Positions 36,041 through 45,226 of a stretch of 64,000 nt of DNA are shown here, in pieces. Numbering within the stretch: position 1 is the first letter of the stretch; the number at the start of each line of letters is the position of its first letter. Both the position numbers and the translations under genes were made by a program. The notes beneath the pieces were generated by a model, which saw only the letters and a program-made list of their open reading frames with translations, was not told where the DNA came from and did not search any database. This DNA is from Psychrobacillus sp. FSL K6-4046 (GTDB lineage: Bacteria > Bacillota > Bacilli > Bacillales_A > Planococcaceae), in contig NZ_CP152020.1 of assembly GCF_038624605.1 (NCBI RefSeq), positions 1,419,312 through 1,483,311 of the forward strand, in the 5' to 3' direction.

Positions 36041-37006
36041 ATGACTAAAAATTTTTGGCAGGAATTGCCTAAACCTTTTTTTGTACTTGCACCAATGGAA
36101 GATGTGACAGATGTAGTTTTTCGTCAAGTTGTTAGTAAAGCAGGTAGACCTGATGTCTTCTTTACGGAATTTACAAACACGGAGAGCTATTGTCATCCAG
36201 AGGGCCAAAAAAGTGTGCGCGGAAGATTACTTTTTACTGAGGACGAACAGCCAATGGTTGCGCATATTTGGGGAGATAAACCCGAATTTTTCCGTCAAAT
36301 GAGTATCGGAATGGCTGAGCTAGGTTTTAAAGGTATTGATATTAATATGGGCTGTCCTGTACCGAATGTAGCAACAAGAGGAAAGGGCAGTGGTCTAATT
36401 CTTCGACCAGACACAGCAGCAGAACTTATAGAAGCAGCTAAAGCTGGTGGATTGCCAGTAAGTGTTAAGACAAGACTTGGATATACAGAAATAGATGAAT
36501 GGCAAGAATGGCTAACGCATATTCTTGAACAGGATATTGCGAACCTTTCTATTCATTTACGTACTAGAAAGGAAATGAGCCAAGTTGACGCACATTGGGA
36601 GCTGATTCCAGAAATTAAAAAGCTACGTGATCGTATTGCGCCAAACACGCTTTTAACTATAAACGGTGATATCCCTGATAGAGAAACAGGGCTTAAGCTA
36701 GTAGAACAATATGGCGTTGATGGAGTTATGATTGGACGCGGTATTTTTAAAAATCCGTTTGCATTTGAAAAAGAGCCAAAAGAGCATAGTACACAGGAAT
36801 ACCTTGACCTTTTAAGGTTGCAGCTGGATTTACAGGACAAATATGCAGAGGAATTGCCACGCTCCATCTCGGCACTTCATCGTTTCTTCAAAATATATGT
36901 TAAAGGCTTCCCAGGGGCAAGTGAATTAAGAAATCAATTGATGAATACAAAGTCAACGGATGAAGTTCGTACGTTGCTCGATAATGTTGAATTAAAACAA
37001 GATTAA
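36041..37006 (+). CDS. dus: tRNA-dihydrouridine synthase
   Basis: 321 residues, FMN-dependent TIM barrel that reduces uridines in the tRNA D loop. Motifs: [18 protein letters not shown], the substrate-binding [21 protein letters not shown] with the catalytic Cys, [27 protein letters not shown], and [13 protein letters not shown]. DusA/DusC-like in detail. GAGAGGGTTGG lies upstream of ATG 36041. It stands alone between the tRNA and the small YfhE-like gene. Confidence 0.94.
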   Translation: MTKNFWQELPKPFFVLAPMEDVTDVVFRQVVSKAGRPDVFFTEFTNTESYCHPEGQKSVRGRLLFTEDEQPMVAHIWGDKPEFFRQMSIGMAELGFKGIDINMGCPVPNVATRGKGSGLILRPDTAAELIEAAKAGGLPVSVKTRLGYTEIDEWQEWLTHILEQDIANLSIHLRTRKEMSQVDAHWELIPEIKKLRDRIAPNTLLTINGDIPDRETGLKLVEQYGVDGVMIGRGIFKNPFAFEKEPKEHSTQEYLDLLRLQLDLQDKYAEELPRSISALHRFFKIYVKGFPGASELRNQLMNTKSTDEVRTLLDNVELKQD

Positions 37007-37098
37007 TAGCTGAAGTGCATGATATAAGTAAAAGTTGGATAACATATCCCTGACAGGATTATTATACTTTTTTAAAATTAGCATGATGTAGTATATCT

Positions 37099-37139
37099 CT
37101 CCTTTCAAAGAACAACATAATAATATACTTTGAAAGGAG
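37099..37139 (+). promoter_or_regulatory. 12-bp inverted repeat covering the SD of a small gene
   Basis: CTCCTTTCAAAG (37099-37110) and CTTTGAAAGGAG (37128-37139) are perfect complements with a 17-base loop. The right arm contains GAAAGGAG, the ribosome binding site of the gene at 37147, so the RNA hairpin would hide it. Confidence 0.7.
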
Positions 37140-37146
37140 TGGTATG

Positions 37147-37284
37147 ATGCCAGACCGTAAACCGCCACATGAGCAATTAACTGTAAAAGACAATGGTTTA
37201 ACATCAACTCAAGAAGTTTTGTATCAGCAGGAATTTAAAAAGGCTGATCAAGCGACACAAAAAAATAATTCACGAAAAAAGTGA
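37147..37284 (+). CDS. YfhE-like small protein
   Basis: 45 residues (or 46 from ATG 37144): MPDRKPPHEQLTVKDNGL, then STQEVLYQQEFKKADQATQ and a basic tail. The S/T-QEVLYQ-EFKKAD segment resembles the YfhE family of short Bacillus proteins, function unknown. SD GAAAGGAG lies 7 bases before ATG 37147 within a hairpin. A strong terminator follows, so it is probably an independently expressed small gene. Confidence 0.6.
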   Translation: MPDRKPPHEQLTVKDNGLTSTQEVLYQQEFKKADQATQKNNSRKK

Positions 37285-37302
37285 ATAATAAATCATAGTA
37301 TA

Positions 37303-37342
37303 GAACCCTCTTGTGCTAAAGGAGCACAAGGGGGTTTTTTTA
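37303..37342 (+). terminator. Terminator after the YfhE-like gene
   Basis: AACCCTCTTGTGCT pairs with AGCACAAGGGGGTT around a short loop, followed by TTTTT. Confidence 0.88.
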
Positions 37343-37369
37343 ATTTTATAATAGAAAGAAATAATTTTA

Positions 37370-37456
37370 TATAATGTTTGTATAATGTAAAACAAATAAA
37401 GGTTATACAAATTGATTGACTTTTGTATAATGTTTGTGAATAATTAAAACAAATAA
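37370..37456 (+). promoter_or_regulatory. crt operon promoter region with repeated elements
   Basis: TATAATGTTTG occurs at 37370 and 37426, each followed by an AAAACAAATAA element about 10 bases on (period 56). Between them TTATACAAA (37403) is complementary to TTTGTATAA (37422). A usable promoter is TTGACT (37416-37421), 17 bases, AATAAT (37439-37444). The layout suggests operator sites for an unlinked regulator. Confidence 0.5.
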
Positions 37457-37502
37457 CGTTTGTAGGATAAAGACAATATTTGACGGAGAGGAAGAATAAA
37501 TA

Positions 37503-39056
37503 ATGCCAAAAAGTAAAAAGAGAGTAGTAGTTATTGGAGCAGGGGTAGCTGGATTAGCAAGTGCCATTCGCCTTCAGCATGCTGGATATGAAGTGGAGTT
37601 ATATGAAAAGGAGGCTTTACCAGGTGGCAAAATGAATCGAATTGACATGGATGGTTATCAATTTGATCTTGGGCCGAGTATTGTGATGATGCCTGAGCTA
37701 TATAGGGAAGTATTTGAGTTAACTGGAAGAGATCCGGACGATTATATCCCTATGCAAAAAATTGATCCGATGTATTCAACTTACTTCGGAGCAAAGGCGG
37801 AGGAAAAATACGACATCTCTTCTGATTTGGTAGAGCTTATGAAGACGCTAGAGAATATATCAGAGGAAGATTCAAAAGGCTTTTTAAACTATCTTCAGGA
37901 AATTTACCAACGTTATCTTGTAGCAAAAAATCATTTTCTTCAAAGACCTTTCCGTAACTTCACTGATTTTTATAATCCAAATACGATTCGTCAAATGCTT
38001 AAGCTAAAAACGTTTGATAGTGCAGACCATTTTATCGGGAAGTATGTAAAGAATGAACGCATAAAGCAAATTCTCAGCTTTCAAACGTTATACATAGGAG
38101 TGTCGCCATACAATGGACCTTCTTTATACACAATTATCCCAATGATAGAAATGCTTTATGGAGTTTGGTTTATCAAAGGTGGAATGTATACAATGGCTTC
38201 CTCAATGGAGCGGTTATTTAAGGAACTAGGTGGCAAAGTTTATTACAATGCATCTGTAGATGAGGTTCTTATAAAAGATCAACAGGCTTATGGTATCCGA
38301 GTAAAAGGAAAAGAAGTTCTTTCTGATTTTGTTATGTGCAATGCTGATTTCCCTTATGCAATGAAAAATTTAGTCAAGGATACTAAATCCAAAGGAAAGT
38401 ATACGGATAAAAAAATAGATAGTATGAAATATTCCTGTTCCTGCTTCGTGATGTATTTAGGAATGGATCGAAAATACGATGAACTGGACAATGTACACAA
38501 TTTCTTTATCACTGAAGAGTTAGAGAAGAACCTCACTGATATTTTTGATGGGAACAAGTTGGAGCAGCCTTCTTTCTATGTTTACGTAGGCTCTAAATTA
38601 GATCCTAGTCTTGCACCAGAAGGAAAGGACGGGCTTTATATTCTTGTGCCAGTTCCTGAGCTATCTTCCTCGAAGTATGAATGGACAGATGAAACGGTTC
38701 AATATTATCGGAAAAAAGTAATGGATTCTCTAAAGAATGTTAAAGGGTTAGAAAATATTGAAGAGGAAATTGTTTCTGAAACGTATATGACTCCATTAGA
38801 TTTTGAGTCTAAATTTAATGCATATAACGGTGCTTGCTTTGGTCTACAGCCAACACTGACGCAAAGCAACCATATGCGTCCACAGAGTAAAGCAAAAAAC
38901 TGTGAAAATCTATATTTTACTGGAAGTAGCACGCATCCAGGAGCAGGAGTGCCTATCGTCTTACTCTCTGCTAAGATCGCAACCGAAGAACTGTTATTGG
39001 ATGATGGAATAAAAGAAAAAAATAAAGCGGGCTTTCCAGAACTTGTGACCAATTAA
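37503..39056 (+). CDS. crtN: 4,4'-diapophytoene desaturase
   Basis: 517 residues. Dinucleotide-binding N-terminus VVVIGAGVAGLASAIRLQHAGYEV, then FDLGPSIVMMPELY, FQTLYIGVSPYNGPSLYTIIPMIEMLYGVWFIKGGMYTMA and the C-terminal LYFTGSSTHPGAGVPIVLLSAK. These blocks track Staphylococcus aureus CrtN much more closely than CrtP. It converts colourless diapophytoene to yellow diaponeurosporene or lycopene. First gene of the carotenoid operon; SD GGAGAGGAAG. Confidence 0.92.
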   Translation: MPKSKKRVVVIGAGVAGLASAIRLQHAGYEVELYEKEALPGGKMNRIDMDGYQFDLGPSIVMMPELYREVFELTGRDPDDYIPMQKIDPMYSTYFGAKAEEKYDISSDLVELMKTLENISEEDSKGFLNYLQEIYQRYLVAKNHFLQRPFRNFTDFYNPNTIRQMLKLKTFDSADHFIGKYVKNERIKQILSFQTLYIGVSPYNGPSLYTIIPMIEMLYGVWFIKGGMYTMASSMERLFKELGGKVYYNASVDEVLIKDQQAYGIRVKGKEVLSDFVMCNADFPYAMKNLVKDTKSKGKYTDKKIDSMKYSCSCFVMYLGMDRKYDELDNVHNFFITEELEKNLTDIFDGNKLEQPSFYVYVGSKLDPSLAPEGKDGLYILVPVPELSSSKYEWTDETVQYYRKKVMDSLKNVKGLENIEEEIVSETYMTPLDFESKFNAYNGACFGLQPTLTQSNHMRPQSKAKNCENLYFTGSSTHPGAGVPIVLLSAKIATEELLLDDGIKEKNKAGFPELVTN

Positions 39057-39173
39057 AAAAGTGAAACTATGAAAATCTTGTTCGCTTGCTCCAATTATTG
39101 TCCAGCTATTGTTATTAGCAGGCTATGAGAGAGGATGCGCAAGTCCTATAAATATTAGAAGGAGGCGAAGGAT

Positions 39174-40061
39174 TTGGTGAGAAAACAGGATACAACAGTA
39201 AAGGATTACTATCGGTATTGCGAAGAAATCATTAAAAAGAACTCGAAGAGCTTTTATTTCGCTTTTAGTCAGCTGCCAGAGGACAAAGCGAATGCTGTAT
39301 TTGCTATTTATACTTTTTGCAGGAGAGCAGACGACAGTGTCGACGAGAATGGTTCCAAGGTTAGACAACAGGAAGAACTGGAACGCTTAAAAAAGGAGCT
39401 GCAGCTTTTTGAGAAAGGGGAAGAAATTCAACATCCAATGTGGCTAGCACTTCGGGACGTATTTAATAGATATAACATGAGCATTGAACCCTTTTATGAG
39501 CAATTGGAGGGTCAGCGGATGGATATAAATTTTACTGAACCAATGACGCTTAAGGAATTGGAGAAATACAGCTATTATGTAGCTGGAACAGTTGGCTTAA
39601 TGCTTTTGCCTGTCCTTGCACAAGGCAGTAGCATAGATTTAACAGAGCAGGCTATTAGCCTCGGTATAGCTATGCAAATTACGAATATTCTGCGAGACAT
39701 CGGCGAAGATTACCAGATAAAAAATAGAATTTATATACCTCAGTCTCTTTTAGCTTCAGAGTTATACAGCGCGGATCATTTAAAGAATGCCACTATTAAC
39801 TCCAGTTTTATTCGCATTTGGGAATCCCTAGCGCAACATGCGGAGGAGTTGTACGACAATTTCTTTCATTCTATCTTTTATTTTGATGAGGATAGTCGTT
39901 TTCAGGTATTACTAGCAGCAAAGGTTTATCGGGGAATATTAAATGCGGTGAGAAAAAATAATTATGATTGTTTTCATGTAAAAAATTATGTTTCACCAAT
40001 TGAGATGCAAAAAATCCATCAGGCAGCTCGTTTTGTAGTGAATAGGAAGGTGCTTTCATAA
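39174..40061 (+). CDS. crtM: 4,4'-diapophytoene (squalene/phytoene-type) synthase
   Basis: 295 residues. Condenses two farnesyl diphosphates. Both Asp-rich motifs are present: DDSVD at 53-57 and DIGED at 175-179, with YVAGTVGLML between. The start is TTG 39174 (8 bases after AAGGAGG) or GTG 39177 (11 bases); I keep the former. It lies 117 bases after crtN and overlaps crtP by one base (TAATG). Confidence 0.92.
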   Translation: MVRKQDTTVKDYYRYCEEIIKKNSKSFYFAFSQLPEDKANAVFAIYTFCRRADDSVDENGSKVRQQEELERLKKELQLFEKGEEIQHPMWLALRDVFNRYNMSIEPFYEQLEGQRMDINFTEPMTLKELEKYSYYVAGTVGLMLLPVLAQGSSIDLTEQAISLGIAMQITNILRDIGEDYQIKNRIYIPQSLLASELYSADHLKNATINSSFIRIWESLAQHAEELYDNFFHSIFYFDEDSRFQVLLAAKVYRGILNAVRKNNYDCFHVKNYVSPIEMQKIHQAARFVVNRKVLS

Positions 40062-41563
40062 TGGTAGAAAAACAAAAAACTGTCGTAATAATAGGTGGGG
40101 GATTAGGTGGATTATCTGCGGCTATTTCATTGGCACAGGCAGGTTATTCTGTTTCCCTTTATGAGAAAAACAATCATCTAGGCGGAAAGCTAAATCGACT
40201 AGAACAAGATGGTTTTGGATTTGATTTAGGACCCTCTATTCTTACCATGCCACATATCTTTAACCGACTATTTACACGTAGTGACCGTAATATGTCGGAT
40301 TATATATCGACATTTAGATTAGAGCATGAGTGGCGTTCCTTTTTTACAGATGGAACAACTATTGATCTATACGGGGATCTTGAAAAGATGGCAAAGGAAA
40401 ATATGAGCTTGTCAGCAAAGGATATACGAGAGTATGAGGAATTCCTTCTATATGCAAAAAGAATATATGAAGTAACAGAAGAAGGGTATTTAGGCAAAGG
40501 ATTAGATAACACCATGGACGTGTTTAAGCAGCATGGATTCATAGAGTCACTAAAAGGCTTTGATTATTTTTCTACTATGTATGCTGGGATAAAAAAGAGA
40601 ATAAGCAATCCTAATTTAAGAACTATGCTTTCTTACTTTATTAAGTATGTTGGCTCATCTCCGTATGATGCACCCGCAGTATTAAATATGATGATTTATA
40701 TGCAGCATGCACAGGGTGTATGGTATGTTCCAGGCGGTATGCATGGAATCGCCCGTGGGATGGTGAAGCTTGGTAAGGAGCTTGGCATATCCTTCCACAC
40801 TGGAAAAGAGGTAAAGCAATTACATAGAGACGGAGCCAAGCGTATTGCTTCTGCAGAGCTTGCCGATGGAACAAGAGTTAGTGCAGATTATTTTATCTCT
40901 AATATGGAGGTAATTCCAGCATATGAAAAGTTACTAGAAGAAGAACCAGCCTATGTAGAAAAACTAGAAAATAAGTTTGAACCTTCAAGCTCGGGTTTAG
41001 TATTACATCTAGGGGTTAATAAAAAATATCCTCAATTAGCTCACCATAACTTTTTCTTTTCGGATAACTTGAAAGAACAAATGGATCAGGTTTTCCATCG
41101 CTATGAGCTACCTGATGATCCAACGATTTATTTGGTAAATACAAATAAAACAGACCCAAGTCAGGCGCCTCCTGGACATGAAAATATAAAAATATTACCT
41201 CATATTCCTTATATACAAGATAAGCCCTTTACGGATAACGATTATTTAGAGCTAAGAGAACGAGTATTGATTAAGCTTGAAAAAATGGGATTGGAAGGGC
41301 TTCGACAGCATATTGTCACGGAGGATATGTGGACACCACATGACATTGAACGTACGTATTATTCCCATCGAGGTTCTATTTATGGAACAGTTTCCTCGAA
41401 AAAGAAAAATCACGGATTTAAGAATACTAAACATAGTGAGCTTTACGATAATCTATACTTTGTAGGTGGCACAGTGAATCCAGGTGGCGGTATGCCTATG
41501 GTTACACTAAGTGGTCAGCAGGTGAGCGGGATGATTGAGGAGAGAGACAGAAAAGAATCATAA
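40061..41563 (+). CDS. crtP: 4,4'-diaponeurosporene oxidase-type enzyme
   Basis: 500 residues, FAD-dependent, paralogous to crtN. The order VVIIGGGLGGLSAAISLAQAGYSVSLYEKNNH, FGFDLGPSILTMPHIF, YFIKYVGSSPYDAPAVL, HHNFFFSDN, DDPTIYLVNTNKTDPSQAPPGHENIK and LYFVGGTVNPGGGMPMVTLSGQQV matches S. aureus CrtP almost block for block. It would oxidise the terminal methyl group toward the carboxylic acid. Start overlaps the crtM stop, implying translational coupling. Confidence 0.92.
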   Translation: MVEKQKTVVIIGGGLGGLSAAISLAQAGYSVSLYEKNNHLGGKLNRLEQDGFGFDLGPSILTMPHIFNRLFTRSDRNMSDYISTFRLEHEWRSFFTDGTTIDLYGDLEKMAKENMSLSAKDIREYEEFLLYAKRIYEVTEEGYLGKGLDNTMDVFKQHGFIESLKGFDYFSTMYAGIKKRISNPNLRTMLSYFIKYVGSSPYDAPAVLNMMIYMQHAQGVWYVPGGMHGIARGMVKLGKELGISFHTGKEVKQLHRDGAKRIASAELADGTRVSADYFISNMEVIPAYEKLLEEEPAYVEKLENKFEPSSSGLVLHLGVNKKYPQLAHHNFFFSDNLKEQMDQVFHRYELPDDPTIYLVNTNKTDPSQAPPGHENIKILPHIPYIQDKPFTDNDYLELRERVLIKLEKMGLEGLRQHIVTEDMWTPHDIERTYYSHRGSIYGTVSSKKKNHGFKNTKHSELYDNLYFVGGTVNPGGGMPMVTLSGQQVSGMIEERDRKES

Positions 41564-41578
41564 GGAAGAGGTGGGCTT

Positions 41579-42703
41579 ATGTTACAGTTACTTTTTATGA
41601 TTATAGTTGCTTTTCTCATCCTAGCAATGATTTGTGGTGTTTTGATGCTTTGGAAAATCCCAGTACCGGGACAAATAAAAGAAGAACTATCTGGAAACCC
41701 TTCTATCACAGTTATTATTCCAGCAAGAAATGAGGCAGGGCGCTTACAGCCATTGCTTGAATCATTACAAAAACAGTCTCTAAAGCCGAAGGAAATTATT
41801 GTTGTTGATGATGAATCCACTGACAGGACAGTACAAATTGCGAATGACTTTGGAGGCAGGGTTATACAAACCCATGAGGGAGACCTTAGCTGGAAGGGAA
41901 AATCTGCCGCTTGCTGGATCGGCTCAAAGGCTGCAGCTGGAGATTGGTTATTATTTTTAGATGCTGACACAAGGCTGGAGCATGAGAATAGTTTAAAAAC
42001 TCTAGCATTAAATTATCAGTCGCAAGGAGCGAGTGGAATTTTATCAGTCCAGCCTTATCATAAGGTCAAAAAGCTGTATGAAAACTTTTCTGCCATTTTC
42101 AATATTATTGTTATGACTGGTATGAATATTTTTACTGTGTGGAGTACTCGATTGGAAAGTGCAGGCGCATTTGGTCCCTGTATTTTAACCGCTCGAAAGG
42201 ACTATATGGATGCTGGAGGACATTTTGTTGTTGGTGAAGCGATTATGGATGATTTTGAGCTTGCGAAGGCTTTTAAAAAAATTGGTATACCAGTGCGATG
42301 TATTAGCGGTAGAGGAGTACTTAACTTTCAAATGTATCCGGAAGGCATGAACTCATTAATAGAAGGATGGACAAAAAATTTTGGTACTGCCTCTCGGTCT
42401 ACGCATCCACTTGTAATGTCGTTAATAAGTACTTGGATCAGTGGAAGCTTTCTTCCCATTGCATTACTGATATTAGGATTTTATATTGGTTCTGTCTCAT
42501 GGATTGCTATTGCCTGTATTTGTTATGTAGGATTTATGATACAAGTCTATTTAATGGCACGCCGTACTGGTAACTTTAGATTTTATGTATTTATAATTTA
42601 TCCAATATTATTTTTCTTTTTTATTGGAATCTTTTCCTGGTCACTGGTGCGAACAAAGCTGTTTCGTACGGTTACTTGGAAGGGTAGAAAAATAAATGTA
42701 TAA
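41579..42703 (+). CDS. crtQ: 4,4'-diaponeurosporenoate glycosyltransferase
   Basis: 374 residues, family 2 glycosyltransferase. An N-terminal membrane segment (3-24), the GT-A domain with TVIIPARNEAGRLQPLLESL, VVDDESTDRT and DAD at 128-130, then C-terminal membrane helices (from about 285). S. aureus CrtQ is 375 residues with the same plan; it adds glucose to the carotenoid acid. Its last bases overlap the possible start of crtO. Confidence 0.9.
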   Translation: MLQLLFMIIVAFLILAMICGVLMLWKIPVPGQIKEELSGNPSITVIIPARNEAGRLQPLLESLQKQSLKPKEIIVVDDESTDRTVQIANDFGGRVIQTHEGDLSWKGKSAACWIGSKAAAGDWLLFLDADTRLEHENSLKTLALNYQSQGASGILSVQPYHKVKKLYENFSAIFNIIVMTGMNIFTVWSTRLESAGAFGPCILTARKDYMDAGGHFVVGEAIMDDFELAKAFKKIGIPVRCISGRGVLNFQMYPEGMNSLIEGWTKNFGTASRSTHPLVMSLISTWISGSFLPIALLILGFYIGSVSWIAIACICYVGFMIQVYLMARRTGNFRFYVFIIYPILFFFFIGIFSWSLVRTKLFRTVTWKGRKINV

Positions 42704-43229
42704 GGGGAATCCAATACAGCTGGTAGAGTTACCTATAATGGAAACTATTTTAATAGATATAGTAGCATGGACTTTTTTTCATATAGCTATATCGCTTTGC
42801 ATGGCGGCTATTCCTTCAAGTAAATTTGAAAATGATAATAATTTATATCGTATTAGAGAATGGGAAAAATCAAATCAGCTATGGTCACGACTTTTCCAAG
42901 TTAAAAAATGGAAGCATCTGATACCAGATGGAACAAAAATCATCCAAAAGGGCTTTGAGAAAAAGAGTCTTATAAGTAAAAATAGGGATTACCTTTTCAA
43001 GTTTTTAATAGAGTCAAGAAGGGCAGAACTAACCCATTGGCTATCTATTTTACCTTCCGTTTTCTTTTTTCTTTGGAATCCTTTGTGGGCAGGATGGGTC
43101 ATGGTTCTGTATGCCTTTTTATTCAATGGTCCAATTATAATCGCACAACGGTATAACCGTAATCGATTAGAGAGAATCTTATCTAGTAAGAGAAAAAGCG
43201 TAGTAAAAAGAGAAAAAGTATTGAATTGA
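42696..43229 (+). CDS. crtO: Glycosyl-4,4'-diaponeurosporenoate acyltransferase
   Basis: 177 residues from ATG 42696, or 163 from ATG 42738 (METILIDIVAW), the latter nearer S. aureus CrtO (165). Landmarks are WSRLFQVKKWKHLIPDGTKI, ESRRAELTHWLSILPSVFF and NGPIIIAQRYNRNRLERIL, which match CrtO well. It would esterify the sugar with a fatty acid, the last staphyloxanthin step. Two or three membrane segments. Last gene before a bidirectional terminator. Confidence 0.85.
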   Translation: MYKGNPIQLVELPIMETILIDIVAWTFFHIAISLCMAAIPSSKFENDNNLYRIREWEKSNQLWSRLFQVKKWKHLIPDGTKIIQKGFEKKSLISKNRDYLFKFLIESRRAELTHWLSILPSVFFFLWNPLWAGWVMVLYAFLFNGPIIIAQRYNRNRLERILSSKRKSVVKREKVLN

Positions 43230-43261
43230 TTACCAATGTAAAAATATAAAGAATATAATTT

Positions 43262-43300
43262 AAAACGACCTATCCTCCTTATGGAGAGATAGGTCGTTTA
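43262..43300. terminator. Bidirectional terminator between crtO and the DhaKL gene
   Basis: AAACGACCTATC (43263-43274) pairs with GATAGGTCGTTT (43288-43299), T-rich on both sides, between convergent genes. Confidence 0.85.
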
Positions 43301-43303
43301 TAG

Positions 43304-45055
43304 TTATTTGATAGAGTTGGAAAGCTCGGTAAAGATTACTCCTAACCCATAGGCTCCTGCATCAGGATAACCTAGGCTTCGTTCACCTACTGTGCCTGCT
43401 CGTCCCATACGAGCTACAATGTCTTTTGTCTTTTCGGCACCTTCAACTGCAGCAGCAGCTCCTTGTTCAAACGCTATTTTAAATGTTATTTCTGTAGAGA
43501 CACTATCCATCCAGGACTCTACACAAGGTATTAGAGCATCAATCAGTGTCTTATCTCCAACCTCTGCACCTCGCCCAAAGGAACGTTCTCCAGTAGTTTG
43601 AATTCCTTTTACAGCTTCCTGGAGCATGTCAGCGAACTCAGCTATAGACAAGTCATTCTTACCCATTGTTTCTTTTCCAGCCGCTCTAAATGCAGATCCC
43701 CAAATAGGTCCTGATGCTCCTCCGCAATATTCCATAATTACTAGGGAACAACTGTGTAAAAACGATCCGATGTTTAGGTCACGCTGCTGAATAATGTCAT
43801 TCCATTCTCTTTTCAATTGCTTAAAACCTTTAGCCACACTCATCCCAAAATCACCGTCTCCAGCATGGGAATCTAATTCACAGAAGGGCACCTCGTTTTG
43901 TATAATAACTTCACTCATTTTGTCTATTAAGTAAATCATGTTGTGTAAGGTTAATTTTTCATTCTGTATTAACGCATAATCTTCATCAGTTTCAGTTTTA
44001 AAGGATACTTGCTTTTCTGTCTTTTCCTCTAGCACTTCCGTATATTCAATTGGATCAACTGGTCCACCTACTTTAAAGGCTGGTGTATCACTAGGTTTAG
44101 ACAGCAAGTCCTTTAGTTCATCATCCAATTTTAAAAATGTTAGAGAAGCCCCGGCCATGTCGATGCTCGTCATATAATTTCCTACGAATATGCGATTCAC
44201 TTTAATGTTCTTTTGTGATAGTACTCGTGTAACTGAGTTGTTTAACAAGTACAATTCTTGTAAAGGAGTTGCTCCAAAGCCATTTACTAATACTGCAATC
44301 TCATCCTCTTCGTTAATACCTAAATCTTTTATAAGGTCAGTGGTCATTCGATCTGCTAGCTCATCTGCAGAAAGCATTTTTTCTCGTTTTATACCTGGCT
44401 CTCCATGGATACCTACACCATATTCTATTTCGTCCTCAGCTAATTTAAAGGTTGGTGTTCCTTTTGCAGGCACGGTACAAGACGTAAAAGCTACACCAAT
44501 GCTCCGTACGTTAGTTGCAGCTTTTTCGGCCACAATTTTGACTTCATTTAAATCTTTACCTTCCGCTGCAGCAGCTCCGGCTAATTTGTGTACAAAAACA
44601 GTACCGGCAACTCCTCGTCTTCCTACTGTATACAAGCTGTCTTCTACAGCAATATCATCGTCTACCTTCACATAGTCCACTTGTATACCATCTTCTTTGG
44701 CTAAAGCAGCTCCATTTTTAAAATTCATCATATCACCGCTATAGTTTTTGATGATCATTAAAAGACCTTTTTCACCAGCTGTTGCCTTAATAGCTTGGTA
44801 CACTTGGATTTGAGAAGGGGAGGCAAATACATCTCCGCAAACAGCAGCATCTAGCATGCCTTTTCCTACGAATCCAGCGTGTGCAGGCTCATGTCCGCTA
44901 CCTCCACCACTAATTAAGCTAACTTTGTTATGATCAATCGTTTTCTTTTTAATAATTTTATACTTCTTTAAAAATTCTAGCTCTGGATGTGCTAGGACTA
45001 ATCCGTTACACATTTCCATCACCATATTCTCGGGTTGGTTCATAAATTTTTTCAT
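43304..45055 (-). CDS. Dihydroxyacetone kinase, DhaK-DhaL fusion
   Basis: 583 residues, the ATP-dependent single-chain form (Citrobacter type). The DhaK part (1-330) has SLISGGGSGHEPAHAGFVG with the region of the substrate-binding histidine near residue 55 and KNYSGDMMNF; the DhaL nucleotide domain (about 365-583) has ELDSHAGDGDFGMSVAKGF with the Mg-binding aspartates and GGASGPIWG. It phosphorylates dihydroxyacetone, or related triose/aldose substrates. SD GAGGAG. Divergent from a DUF819 membrane protein. Confidence 0.92.
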   Translation of the reverse strand: MKKFMNQPENMVMEMCNGLVLAHPELEFLKKYKIIKKKTIDHNKVSLISGGGSGHEPAHAGFVGKGMLDAAVCGDVFASPSQIQVYQAIKATAGEKGLLMIIKNYSGDMMNFKNGAALAKEDGIQVDYVKVDDDIAVEDSLYTVGRRGVAGTVFVHKLAGAAAAEGKDLNEVKIVAEKAATNVRSIGVAFTSCTVPAKGTPTFKLAEDEIEYGVGIHGEPGIKREKMLSADELADRMTTDLIKDLGINEEDEIAVLVNGFGATPLQELYLLNNSVTRVLSQKNIKVNRIFVGNYMTSIDMAGASLTFLKLDDELKDLLSKPSDTPAFKVGGPVDPIEYTEVLEEKTEKQVSFKTETDEDYALIQNEKLTLHNMIYLIDKMSEVIIQNEVPFCELDSHAGDGDFGMSVAKGFKQLKREWNDIIQQRDLNIGSFLHSCSLVIMEYCGGASGPIWGSAFRAAGKETMGKNDLSIAEFADMLQEAVKGIQTTGERSFGRGAEVGDKTLIDALIPCVESWMDSVSTEITFKIAFEQGAAAAVEGAEKTKDIVARMGRAGTVGERSLGYPDAGAYGLGVIFTELSNSIK

Positions 45056-45226
45056 TATGTATAGCTCCTCATTTAATTATCTTCATTGATGTAGCACAGT
45101 AAATTATAATACATCCATTAAAAGCTATCCAATGTTTCGATATGGTATATATTTTGAAAATTTAAATATTAATAATATAATAGATTAAATAAAAGTATCA
45201 TGATTAAAGAAAATGAGGAGGAGAAT

